Assembly (NCBI GenBank): GCA_018903015.1
Contig: JAHIPR010000283.1
Coordinates: 1-12,180, forward strand
Direction: 5' to 3'
Length of the DNA: 12,180 nucleotides
Source: a bacterium
Lineage (GTDB): Bacteria > Atribacterota > JS1 > SB-45 > 34-128
Shown here: piece after piece, positions 5,226-12,180 of the stretch
Numbering within the stretch: the stretch's first letter is position 1
Layout: each line of letters opens with the position of its first letter
Notes under the pieces: model-generated
Told to the model about the DNA's origin: nothing
Database searches by the model: none
The model's input: the letters and a program-made list of their open reading frames with translations, nothing else
Made by a program: the position numbers and the translations under genes

Positions 5226-7085
5226 ATGAATTCAACAGCAAGTAATCAATTATATGGGTACGCTGGCAAGTTATTGAGAATAGATTTAACTAAAGGGAAA
5301 GTTAGTTTTGAAAAAATCAAGCCGGAAGTCTTAAAAGAATTTCTAGGTGGGGTTGGGTATGGTATAAAACTTTTATCTGATGAACTTCCAGTAGGTGTTG
5401 ATCCCTTGAGTCCAGAAAATAAATTGTTATTTGCCACAGGTCCTCTAACCGGTACAGGAGCTCCTGGTTCGGGATTTGCTGAAGTTTGCTTTAAATCTCC
5501 ACTTACCGGGATTTGGGGCGAAGCGAAGTGCGGAGGAGAGTGGGGCGGTACTTTAAAAAAAGCAGGCTATGATTTTCTGCTAATTGAAGGCAAAGCTAAA
5601 GAACTAAAATATATTTTAATTGACGATGATAAAGTAGAGATAAAAAACGCAGGAAAACTGAAGGGTAAAACAACCTCTCAAAAAGACAAGCTTATTAAAG
5701 AAGAATTAAAGGATGAAACATTTGAAATCGCAGTGATAGGCTGTGCAGGTGAAAATTTGGTGAATTTTGCCAATATTATGATTGGCGGAAGAGCCTTTGG
5801 AAGATGTGGAGCGGGGGCAGTGATGGGTGCAAAGAATTTACTTGCAATTGCAGTAAAAGGTAGTAAAAAGATTCCTGTAGCTAAACCGGATGAGTTCTCA
5901 TTAGCCCGTAAAGAGTGTAATAAAAAAGTTTTAGCCAAAGCTGGAAAAGATGGCCTGGCTCCAGGTGGCACTACAGGAGATATCCCTGCGTGTGATGCTC
6001 TTGGAGATATACCGACAAAGAATTGGAGATCTAACTCATGGGGGAAAGGTGAGGAGCTTTATCATCACTTTGAGAGTAAAAACTTAGTGAGAGCCAATCC
6101 GTGCTATAAGGGATGTGTACTGCGCTGCGGCAGAATTGCTGAAGTAAAAGGTGGGAAATGGGAAACTCCTGAACATGAGGGATCTGAATATGAAAGCATT
6201 TGTGCTTTCACCTTTTTCCTACTGAATGAAGACATGGATGCTGCAGTACATGCTACTTACTTATGTAATGAATATGGTTTAGATACAATTTCTGCAGGTG
6301 GGGTTATTGCCTTTGCCATGGATTGCTACGAGAAAGGTATTATTAGTAAAAAAGAGGCAGATGGCCTAGATCTTACTTGGGGCAATACCGAAACCGTAGT
6401 TGAATTAGTTAAGAAAATAGCTAATAGAGTTGGGATAGGCCAAGTTTTAGGTGAAGGAACCAGAGCTGCTTCTCAAAAGATTGGTAAGGGTTCAGAGGCG
6501 CTGGCAATTCAGGTAAAGGGTCTTGAGGGGCCTGCACACGATCCAAGATCCGGAAAAACCCTTGCCATAATGTATGGGTTAAGCAATAGAGGCATGTGTC
6601 ATATTCACCCACTTGAAGGTATGGCTTATGATAGCCTTAAAAACGATTTCGGATTAATTCCTTACGGACTTACTGACCCTCAAACTGTGGATCGCTTTGC
6701 CGAAGAAGGCAAAGGGAAAAGTGCAAAAATGTTACAAGATTGGGGGATAGTACCAGAAATTGTGGGAATTTGTAAATTCTTCATATATAATGGTTTGGGA
6801 CCTGGGGAGGTGGCTTGGCTGGTTTCTACCTTGACTGGATGGGATATAGATGTGAAGAAACTTTTAAGCATAGGGGAGCATGTTTATAATCTTCAAAGAA
6901 TGTTTAATGTTAGAGAGGGCATAAAGAAAAGTGATGATATGCTCCCAGAGAGAGTATGTAAACTGCCAGAATTTGGAAAATATTCCTCAGTGGAAGAATG
7001 CGAAATTAAAGATTATGCTCGAATGTTGGAAGAATGTTACGTAGCAAGAGGATGGGATTTAGAAACTGGTATTCCAAAAAAGTAA
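5226..7085 (+). CDS. aor: Aldehyde:ferredoxin oxidoreductase family protein
   Basis: AOR-family enzymes oxidise aldehydes to carboxylic acids with ferredoxin as acceptor, or reduce acids when ferredoxin is strongly reduced. They use a tungsten or molybdenum bis-pterin and one 4Fe-4S cluster. The 619 residues are a typical full length. The N-terminal domain is recognisable from YGYAGKLLRIDLTKG (10-24), LFATGPLTGTGAPGSG (68-83) and KCGGEWGGTLKKAGYD (101-116). Cluster cysteines are seen at 293, 297 and 301 (CYKGCVLRC) and at 516 (VGICKF). The first pair is spaced CX3C, unlike CX2C in Pyrococcus furiosus AOR. Glu321 in EYES and the histidine-rich CHIHP (458-462) lie where pterin and active-site residues are expected. 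A strong AAAGGAGGT site precedes the ATG. The alcohol dehydrogenase upstream and MoaD downstream support a working cofactor-dependent pair. Substrate range is unknown. Confidence 0.93.
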   Translation: MNSTASNQLYGYAGKLLRIDLTKGKVSFEKIKPEVLKEFLGGVGYGIKLLSDELPVGVDPLSPENKLLFATGPLTGTGAPGSGFAEVCFKSPLTGIWGEAKCGGEWGGTLKKAGYDFLLIEGKAKELKYILIDDDKVEIKNAGKLKGKTTSQKDKLIKEELKDETFEIAVIGCAGENLVNFANIMIGGRAFGRCGAGAVMGAKNLLAIAVKGSKKIPVAKPDEFSLARKECNKKVLAKAGKDGLAPGGTTGDIPACDALGDIPTKNWRSNSWGKGEELYHHFESKNLVRANPCYKGCVLRCGRIAEVKGGKWETPEHEGSEYESICAFTFFLLNEDMDAAVHATYLCNEYGLDTISAGGVIAFAMDCYEKGIISKKEADGLDLTWGNTETVVELVKKIANRVGIGQVLGEGTRAASQKIGKGSEALAIQVKGLEGPAHDPRSGKTLAIMYGLSNRGMCHIHPLEGMAYDSLKNDFGLIPYGLTDPQTVDRFAEEGKGKSAKMLQDWGIVPEIVGICKFFIYNGLGPGEVAWLVSTLTGWDIDVKKLLSIGEHVYNLQRMFNVREGIKKSDDMLPERVCKLPEFGKYSSVEECEIKDYARMLEECYVARGWDLETGIPKK

Positions 7086-7102
7086 GAATTTAAACAAAAG
7101 GA

Positions 7103-7157
7103 TATCCCTATAGCTTTATTCAAACTATTTATAGTTTAGAATAAAGCTATAGAGATA
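7103..7157 (+). repeat. Very stable hairpin between the AOR gene and moaD
   Basis: CTATAGCTTTATTC (7108-7121) pairs perfectly with GAATAAAGCTATAG (7139-7152). An inner AAACTA (7122-7127) pairs with TAGTTT (7132-7137), leaving a four-base TTTA loop and one bulged A at 7138. Four further outer pairs (TATC 7103-7106, GATA 7154-7157) lie beyond one mismatch, so about 24 pairs in all. No T-run follows. The moaD start is 12 bases after the structure and lacks a ribosome site, so the hairpin may limit moaD translation or protect the upstream message. Confidence 0.75.
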
Positions 7158-7169
7158 GTGTTAACCTAA

Positions 7170-7448
7170 ATGATTGTAAAAGTAAAAGCATTTGCTAATT
7201 TAAAAGAAGTTTTTGGAGGAGAGATAAAGGTAAGCCTAAAAGAGGGAGCTATTTTAAAAGATCTCCTTTCCCCTGTTTGCTTGCCACCTGAAGCAGTGGA
7301 GGCTATAATAGATAACGAATCAGGGGGAATTAAACCCACTATACTCATCTTGAAGAATGGAAGGAATATTAGGTTTTTAAGGGGCCTTCTTACTAAATTA
7401 GAAGATGGTGATGAAGTAAATATATTTCCTCCATTAGTTGGAGGTTAA
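7170..7448 (+). CDS. moaD: MoaD/ThiS-family sulfur carrier
   Basis: This 92-residue protein has the beta-grasp, ubiquitin-like pattern of MoaD: an N-terminal strand (MIVKVKAFANLKEVFGG), a middle with PTILILKNGRNI, and the end GDEVNIFPPLVGG. The terminal Gly-Gly is thiocarboxylated and donates sulfur to build the dithiolene of molybdopterin or tungstopterin. The family often sits beside AOR genes, where it probably serves the AOR cofactor. It may be a dedicated paralogue rather than the general housekeeping MoaD; no MoaE is visible here. The ATG has no clear Shine-Dalgarno and follows a strong hairpin, suggesting low translation. ThiS-type or other carrier roles are less likely in this setting. 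Confidence 0.88.
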   Translation: MIVKVKAFANLKEVFGGEIKVSLKEGAILKDLLSPVCLPPEAVEAIIDNESGGIKPTILILKNGRNIRFLRGLLTKLEDGDEVNIFPPLVGG

Positions 7449-7461
7449 TTTATTTAATCAA

Positions 7462-7502
7462 AAGGTACGCACTTGCTCTATCATTATAGTGGCCTTCTTT
7501 TA
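7462..7502 (+). terminator. Possible weak terminator after moaD
   Basis: AAGG (7462-7465) can pair with CCTT (7493-7496) around an inner CACT/AGTG pair (7470-7473, 7488-7491), followed by CTTTT (7497-7501). The stem is short and interrupted, so confidence is low. The rest of the gap to 7575 is AT-rich with the ribosome site AAAAGGAGAA at its end. No promoter of good quality was seen, although the next operon probably starts here. Confidence 0.25.
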
Positions 7503-7575
7503 AGCGTAGTTTAATGTTATTTGTAAAGTCTGGTTAATTTTTAAGTATTTTAAAATTTTAAAAAGGAGAAAAATA

Positions 7576-8664
7576 ATGAAAAAGATAGTTAAATTAACAG
7601 TTTTTTTGGTCCTTGTATCATTAGTGCTTTTCGTCGTTGGGAGTCAGTTAATGGCTGCATCTTCTTCAAATGTATTACGTCTTATCACCTGGGCTGGTTA
7701 TGCACCGGAAGAGCTTATTGCAAAGTTTAAAGCAGAGACAGGTATAGAAGTTGAGGTTATTCTCAGTAGCAATGAGGAGATGATCTCAAAATTACGAGCT
7801 ACAAGAGGGGGGGGTTTTGACCTTGCACAGCCTTCACAGGACAGAATTTCTTCTGTAGTGGCTGAATACGGTATTTATCAGCCGATCGATTATTCAAAAA
7901 TTGATATTGATCAGCTTGAGCCTTCTTTAGTTGCAGCTGTTAAAAAGAATACCCTTGTTGATGGTAAATACTATGGAGTGCCGCATGTTTATGGAACTGA
8001 TGGGCTTGTTGTTAACTTTGAAAAAGCACCGGATGTAAAAGATTATAAAGACCTGCTTGACCCTAAATATACCGGAAGAGTTTCCTATAGGATGAAAAGA
8101 CCTACTCTCTGTGCTATGGGATTTTCATTTGGATATGATCCCTTTGAACTTTACAATGACTTGGAAGGTTATCAGAAATTTCTTGAGGACATTTCAGAAA
8201 AACTTATTGCTGCTAAACCTGTTCTAAGAATTTACTGGGACAATGCTGATCAGATTCTTGAATTAATTAGATCAGGCGAAGTTTGGGCAGCAATGGCATG
8301 GGAACAGGCAGGATGGAAGCTCCATGAGGAAAATCCAAACATCGACTATATTGCTCCAACTAGTGGTGTAATGGCATGGGTAGATACATTTGCTATTCCA
8401 GCAAAATCTGAAAATGTTGAAGGTGCATATAAATGGATTAACTTTATACTCAGACCAGAAAATGCAGCAGTTTTTACTAATAAAGAAAAATATGGTACAG
8501 CATCAAAAGATGCTGGTAAATATCTTAATCCAGATATTGCTGACAATTTTGCCAGAGGATTACCTCCTGAAGCTCTTGCAAACGCAAACTGGTATCCTAC
8601 AGTACCTGCAGGACTTGAAGAAATGGAAGGTAAAGTAATGGATAGAATCAAGGCTGCAAAATAA
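7576..8664 (+). CDS. potD: Spermidine/putrescine-type ABC binding protein (PotD-like)
   Basis: This secreted receptor delivers a solute to the PotABC importer. The 362 residues begin with a signal peptide (residues 1 to about 27, ending LMAAS) with no lipobox cysteine. By alignment from memory with E. coli PotD, the ligand aromatics are kept: Trp39 and Tyr42 (TWAGYAP), Trp242 (MAWEQ), Trp268 and Asp270 (AWVDTFAIP) and Tyr306. The acidic pair that grips the amine ends in PotD (Asp168, Glu171) falls in a basic stretch here (YRMKRP, 171-176), and PotD Tyr85 aligns to Asp89. The fold and context are clear but a polyamine substrate is doubtful. A good AAAAGGAGAA site precedes the ATG. The gene is first in a four-gene operon. 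Confidence 0.88.
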   Translation: MKKIVKLTVFLVLVSLVLFVVGSQLMAASSSNVLRLITWAGYAPEELIAKFKAETGIEVEVILSSNEEMISKLRATRGGGFDLAQPSQDRISSVVAEYGIYQPIDYSKIDIDQLEPSLVAAVKKNTLVDGKYYGVPHVYGTDGLVVNFEKAPDVKDYKDLLDPKYTGRVSYRMKRPTLCAMGFSFGYDPFELYNDLEGYQKFLEDISEKLIAAKPVLRIYWDNADQILELIRSGEVWAAMAWEQAGWKLHEENPNIDYIAPTSGVMAWVDTFAIPAKSENVEGAYKWINFILRPENAAVFTNKEKYGTASKDAGKYLNPDIADNFARGLPPEALANANWYPTVPAGLEEMEGKVMDRIKAAK

Positions 8665-8671
8665 GTTAATT

Positions 8672-8710
8672 AAGCAGGCAGCGTTTCCGCTGCCTGCTTC
8701 TCTTTTATTA
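8672..8710 (+). terminator. Perfect GC-rich hairpin after potD
   Basis: AAGCAGGCAGCG (8672-8683) and CGCTGCCTGCTT (8688-8699) form a perfect 12-pair stem with a TTTC loop, followed by CTCTTTTATTATA. It has the form of an intrinsic terminator with a modest T-run. As the rest of the importer follows only 29 bases later, it most likely acts as a partial terminator, giving more binding-protein mRNA than mRNA for the membrane parts. Confidence 0.8.
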
Positions 8711-8738
8711 TAAATATTGATGAACGGAAGGTGCTTAA

Positions 8739-9848
8739 ATGCAGATTGCGCTATCCGTAAAAGATATTTCTAAAAAATTTGGCAATTTCACAGCCGTAAA
8801 TAATGTTTCCTTCGATGTTGAGGATGGAAAGTTTTTCTCAATACTGGGGCCTTCTGGTTGTGGAAAAACTACATTATTAAGAATGATTGCCGGTTTTCTT
8901 CAACCAACCACCGGAACAGTCGAAATCGGCGGGAAGAATATGCTTGGAGTTGAACCCAATAAAAGACCGGTGAACCTTATCTTTCAAAATCTTGCTTTAT
9001 TTCCCATGATGAATGTTTATGATAATATTGCTTTTGGCCTTCGAAGAAGAGGCGAGAAAGGTAAAAGTGTTGAGCAAAAAGTAAATTCAATGCTGGAAAG
9101 AGTAGGGCTTCCAGATTATGGATTAAAAAAGATTAATCAGCTTTCCGGGGGACAAAACCAAAGAGTTGCTATTGCGCGATGTCTGGTTCTTGAACCATCG
9201 GTTCTTCTTCTGGATGAACCCCTGGGGGCTCTTGATGCTAAGTTGAGAGAACACATGAAAGTTGAGCTCAAAAAACTTCAGGCTGCTGTTGGTACTACTT
9301 TTGTCTATATAACCCATGACCAATCAGAAGCTATGGTTATGAGCGATTATGTGGCAGTCATGAATGCCGGTCATTTTGAACAAATTAGCACCCCTCAGAA
9401 CCTTTACAGTAACCCGTCTTCAGCTTTTGTTGCTCAATTTGTTGGAAAAAATAATAAGTTTATTGCAAAACAAAGAAAGGATGAAAATGGTAACTTTTTT
9501 GCTGAAACAGCAGACGGCCATAACTTTAAATTAAACAGACCCGTTGATTTTAAAGATGATAATTTTATCGAATTGTACGTCAGACCAGAGGCTATAATCA
9601 TTAATCCAAAGATTACAAAAGAAAATTTTAATATCTTGAATGTTAGTGTCAAAACAATACTCTTTGATGGCGCTAACAGCAGGCTTCTGGTTGTACCCGA
9701 AGATTCTAAACAAGAGCTTATTGTCTCCCTGCCACAGAACAAGCAATTTGATTATATAAAAGCTAAGGACAAGATAAAAATAGGTTGGGATCCTGAAGCT
9801 GTTGCATGCTTCAATAAAACAGATGGTAAAATATATGAGGAACTCTAA
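8739..9848 (+). CDS. potA: ABC transporter ATP-binding protein (PotA-like)
   Basis: This 369-residue cytoplasmic ATPase powers the Pot-like importer. All ATPase motifs are intact: Walker A GPSGCGKTT (37-45), Q-loop glutamine 83, signature LSGGQ (135-139), Walker B LLLDEP (156-161) with Glu160, D-loop GALD and switch His193 (THDQ). A C-terminal TOBE-like regulatory domain follows from about residue 275 (LYVRPEAI is typical). The length is that of PotA proteins, which form a dimer under the two permeases. The start is supported by GGAAGGTG (8725-8732). The 3' end overlaps the potB start, indicating coupled translation. Confidence 0.94.
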   Translation: MQIALSVKDISKKFGNFTAVNNVSFDVEDGKFFSILGPSGCGKTTLLRMIAGFLQPTTGTVEIGGKNMLGVEPNKRPVNLIFQNLALFPMMNVYDNIAFGLRRRGEKGKSVEQKVNSMLERVGLPDYGLKKINQLSGGQNQRVAIARCLVLEPSVLLLDEPLGALDAKLREHMKVELKKLQAAVGTTFVYITHDQSEAMVMSDYVAVMNAGHFEQISTPQNLYSNPSSAFVAQFVGKNNKFIAKQRKDENGNFFAETADGHNFKLNRPVDFKDDNFIELYVRPEAIIINPKITKENFNILNVSVKTILFDGANSRLLVVPEDSKQELIVSLPQNKQFDYIKAKDKIKIGWDPEAVACFNKTDGKIYEEL

Positions 9849-10680
9849 AATAAGATGGAGTTTTATTATATTCTTCATCCCGGTTTTTTTATGGTTATTT
9901 TTATTGATTGTACTTCCACATCTCGAGCTTCTTCGAATGTCATTCCTAGGAAGGTCAGGGTTTACTTTTAAAAATTATGGCGCTTTTTTTACTGAACCGA
10001 TTTATTGGCTTACCTTCGTGCGGACAGCGTTGTATTCTATTCTTGTAACATTTATTGTTCTGATTATTGCCCTTCCTATCGCGTTTTTCATTACTAAAGT
10101 TGTTAATTTGAGAATACAGGGAGTATTGTTGGTTTTACTTTTAGTTCCATTTTGGGTAAGTGAATTAATCAGAGTTTACGGGTGGATGATACTCTTACGG
10201 GAAAGTGGAGTTCTTAACCATTTTTTAGTAGGAATAGGTTTATTCAAGCAGCCCACAGAGATGCTTTACAATGATATTACCATGATAATGGGACTGGTTT
10301 ATACATCTATGCTTTTTATGATTATACCAATTATAGGTGTAATGGAAAGTCTTGATGATTCTCTTATCGAAGCAGCCTACGACTTGGGGGCAAAGAAGAT
10401 AGCCATATGGCGTGAAATTATCATTCCCTACTCAATGCCTGGAATTACGTCTGGAAGCATCATTGTATTCATGCTGGTTCTGGGCAGTTATCTGACTCCA
10501 AAACTCATGGGCGGTAAGAATTCTCTATGGTTTACTGAACAGATATATAATCAGATAATAACTTATTTTAATTGGAATCAGGGAGCTGCATTTGGGTTTC
10601 TGTTGTTAGCCTTATCCTCACTTATAATATGGGTCGCATTGAAATTAACCAAACAAGATTTCAGGAAGGTAATTAAATGA
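9835..10680 (+). CDS. potB: ABC transporter permease (PotB-like)
   Basis: This is the first of two membrane subunits of the importer, with about six spans. The cytoplasmic coupling loop that docks on the ATPase is present as EAAYDLG (179-185) followed by IIPYSMPG. I chose the ATG at 9835 (281 residues, N-terminus MRNSKIRWSF) over the in-frame ATG at 9802, because it places the basic residues directly before the first membrane span and overlaps potA by only 14 bases. A start at 9802 would add 11 residues and overlap by 47 bases. Neither has a strong ribosome site, so translation is probably coupled to potA. The stop overlaps the potC start as ATGA. Confidence 0.9.
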   Translation: MRNSKIRWSFIIFFIPVFLWLFLLIVLPHLELLRMSFLGRSGFTFKNYGAFFTEPIYWLTFVRTALYSILVTFIVLIIALPIAFFITKVVNLRIQGVLLVLLLVPFWVSELIRVYGWMILLRESGVLNHFLVGIGLFKQPTEMLYNDITMIMGLVYTSMLFMIIPIIGVMESLDDSLIEAAYDLGAKKIAIWREIIIPYSMPGITSGSIIVFMLVLGSYLTPKLMGGKNSLWFTEQIYNQIITYFNWNQGAAFGFLLLALSSLIIWVALKLTKQDFRKVIK

Positions 10681-11540
10681 TAAGAACATTATCAAACTCT
10701 AAAAGTTATTTATCGGGTTACAGACTTTTTACCCTTTTCTATTTTATATTTCTATTTGCTCCACTTGTTGTAACCATGATTCTTGCATTTAACAACTCTA
10801 TGTTTCCATCTTTACCATGGAAAGGACTTACTCTTGACTGGTTTTTTGGAAAAGGACCTGGGAAAATAGGTATTTTTTATGACAAAATGAATTTAAGAGC
10901 TATAGCAACTTCCTTTAAAGTTGCAATTTCAGTTTCTATACTTTCAACTATTGTAGCAACTATGGCCGCTTTTCTCTTTGAACAGGAAGATTTCAAGTTT
11001 AAAGGTGCTTTGTATTTCCTGATGATCGCTCCATTGGTAATACCAGGAGTAATTCTTGGCATATCCATACTGTTATTTTCTACTACAGTAGGGTTATTTA
11101 TTGAGAATACTTTTGGAATTGATATAAAAATACTTAGGCCGGGTTTCTGGCTTATAGTGCTTGGTCAGTTTTCATTTATAACTACTATCGTAACCATGGT
11201 CATTTCTGCAAGACTTAGAAAATTTGACAGGACATTTGAAGAAGCTGCATCCGATCTTGGTGCAAATCGATTTGCAGTTATCTGGTTTATTACCCTTCAA
11301 TATCTCAAGCCTTCAATTATAGGAGGAATTGCAATAGCATTCCTTATGTCTTTTGAAAATTTTAATACAACGACATTTCTTATTAGTTCTCAACCCACCC
11401 TGCCTATAATTTTATATCAACAGGTAAGAGATGGATCGACACCGGTTATCAATGCAATATCTTTTATTTTAATAGTAAGTGCTTCAATTATTGCAGTAGC
11501 GAATTTTTATTACGGGTACAAAGCAAAAAAATTAGCTTAA
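10677..11540 (+). CDS. potC: ABC transporter permease (PotC-like)
   Basis: This 287-residue membrane protein pairs with PotB to form the import channel. It has about six spans, the coupling-loop motif EEAASDLGA (188-196), and the family ending TLPIILYQQVRDGSTPVINA (241-260). The usual ITLP of the coupling loop reads ITLQ (205-208), a mild change. The start overlaps the potB stop by four bases and is preceded by GGAAGGT in the end of potB. A hairpin lies just after the stop. Nothing suggests damage. Confidence 0.93.
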   Translation: MIRTLSNSKSYLSGYRLFTLFYFIFLFAPLVVTMILAFNNSMFPSLPWKGLTLDWFFGKGPGKIGIFYDKMNLRAIATSFKVAISVSILSTIVATMAAFLFEQEDFKFKGALYFLMIAPLVIPGVILGISILLFSTTVGLFIENTFGIDIKILRPGFWLIVLGQFSFITTIVTMVISARLRKFDRTFEEAASDLGANRFAVIWFITLQYLKPSIIGGIAIAFLMSFENFNTTTFLISSQPTLPIILYQQVRDGSTPVINAISFILIVSASIIAVANFYYGYKAKKLA

Positions 11541-11545
11541 ATAAT

Positions 11546-11576
11546 ACAGAGAACGGTTCTCTGTTCCTGTTTATTT
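11546..11576. terminator. Hairpin terminator between convergent genes
   Basis: ACAGAGAA (11546-11553) and TTCTCTGT (11557-11564) pair perfectly around a CGG loop. T-rich sequence (TTCCTGTTTATTT) follows on the plus strand, and ATTATTT follows on the minus strand. Its location between the stops of potC (11540) and the TetR gene (11571, minus) suits a bidirectional terminator. The stem is short and the T-runs are interrupted. Confidence 0.55.
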
Positions 11577-12152
11577 CACTGAGGCGATAAAAATATCTCT
11601 GATGGCCAAAAAATCGCTTTTTTGCGGTTTTTTCCCTCGAGAGATTTCTTCAAAAATAGACCTCCCCAAAGAAGCAAACAGAGAAAATAAAAAAGTATCC
11701 CCTGACACTATCTCGTTATTGGACAGAAGTACCTTTCCGAACAGGTCGCCTGCTTTCTTTTGTTTTCCTCTTAATTTTTCGAAGAGTTCGTTTATTTTTT
11801 TCTTACTATCTTCCTTTTGCATAAAGTCATATCCAATTCTTTGAATAACAATAAAAATCTTAGGATTTTCTTCTAATAGATTTATATAAAAATCTACTAT
11901 CATTTTAATTCGTTGTTTTATATCCTCTGTATTTAGAATTATTTCTTCTACTTTCCCAAACAATTTTTCGATATTTAATTCAACAAGTTCTGAAGCTAAA
12001 TCTATTTTGGAAGGATAGTAATAATAAATAGTCGGTTTTTTAATCCCTGAAAGCTGGGCAATGTCATCCATGGTGGCTTCATAGAAACTTTTTTGAAAGA
12101 AAACCTCCTGGGCAGCATTTAAAATTTGTTCTTTTTTATTTATATTTTCCAT
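11571..12152 (-). CDS. TetR/AcrR-family transcriptional regulator
   Basis: This 193-residue DNA-binding repressor-type protein has an N-terminal helix-turn-helix with the TetR signature: ILNAAQEVFFQKSFYEATM followed by DDIAQLSGIKKPTIYYYYPSK (to about residue 49). The rest is a helical ligand-sensing domain without family-specific marks, so its ligand is unknown. I prefer the ATG at 12152 over the GTG at 12164. The AGGAG site (12166-12170, minus) almost touches the GTG, whereas it is 13 bases from the ATG, and the extra residues VVFL are untypical. The gene is convergent with the importer and its promoter lies beyond or at the window's right edge, so its targets may be outside. A local role in controlling the pot operon is possible but unsupported. 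Confidence 0.9.
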   Translation of the reverse strand: MENINKKEQILNAAQEVFFQKSFYEATMDDIAQLSGIKKPTIYYYYPSKIDLASELVELNIEKLFGKVEEIILNTEDIKQRIKMIVDFYINLLEENPKIFIVIQRIGYDFMQKEDSKKKINELFEKLRGKQKKAGDLFGKVLLSNNEIVSGDTFLFSLFASLGRSIFEEISRGKKPQKSDFLAIRDIFIASVK

Positions 12153-12180
12153 TAGAAAGACCACTCTCCTAAAATATATA

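Noticed and set aside
7170..7448. ThiS (thiamine synthesis) as the identity of the small Gly-Gly protein
   Set aside because: ThiS is usually about 65 residues and sits with thiamine genes. At 92 residues beside an AOR gene, a MoaD-type role fits better.
8390..8638. 82-codon open frame within the PotD-like gene
   Set aside because: It is an out-of-frame shadow of the clear receptor gene, rich in Leu, Gln and Lys, with no ribosome site.
9802..9834. Longer potB start at 9802
   Set aside because: It would add 11 residues ahead of a normal N-terminus and extend the overlap with potA to 47 bases; 9835 gives the common short overlap.
12153..12164. GTG start of the TetR gene at 12164
   Set aside because: The AGGAG ribosome site is almost adjacent to the GTG, too close for initiation, and the ATG at 12152 starts a typical TetR N-terminus.

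Overview
The window looks like low-GC, strictly anaerobic bacterial DNA. Ribosome binding sites are strong (AAAGGAGGT-type). The gene set includes a tungsten-type aldehyde:ferredoxin oxidoreductase (AOR), an iron-dependent alcohol dehydrogenase and a TRAP transporter. Neither secreted solute-binding protein carries a lipobox cysteine, so a diderm (outer-membrane) anaerobe fits better than a typical monoderm Clostridium. Halanaerobiales, Negativicutes or Atribacterota-like lineages are possible, but this is inference and I cannot name the taxon.

Layout. Positions 3-140 hold the unrecognised 3' end of an upstream gene. Positions 141-544 are a long AT-rich leader with a candidate promoter at 322-350, whose spacer is a T8G6 tract, an overlapping inverted repeat, possible operator repeats at 492-514 and several Shine-Dalgarno-like motifs. 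Small overlapping reading frames at 545-696 run into the start of the first transporter gene. Positions 693-3685 are a complete TRAP transporter in the order dctP-dctQ-dctM, with a strong hairpin between dctP and dctQ. This block is visibly richer in G+C than what follows. Positions 3686-3915 hold a possible 42-codon ORF and a weak terminator-like hairpin.

Positions 3916-7448 form a redox cassette: iron-containing alcohol dehydrogenase, AOR-family oxidoreductase and a MoaD/ThiS-type sulfur carrier. A very stable hairpin lies between the AOR gene and moaD. Positions 7576-11540 are a four-gene ABC importer of the spermidine/putrescine (Pot) type in the order binding protein, ATPase, permease, permease, with a hairpin after the binding protein gene. 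A convergent TetR-family regulator lies at 11571-12152, separated from potC by a short hairpin that could terminate transcription from both sides.

How the parts may work together (inference): the TRAP system imports an organic solute, probably a carboxylate. AOR interconverts a carboxylic acid and its aldehyde using ferredoxin and a tungsten/molybdenum pterin cofactor. The alcohol dehydrogenase interconverts aldehyde and alcohol with NAD(P)H. MoaD would supply sulfur for the pterin dithiolene. This could be an acid-to-alcohol electron sink, or the reverse oxidation pathway. The Pot-like importer appears to be a separate unit, and its binding protein lacks the acidic residues that grip polyamines in E. 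coli PotD, so its substrate is uncertain. I found no CRISPR array, rRNA, tRNA, insertion sequence or clearly new defence system.
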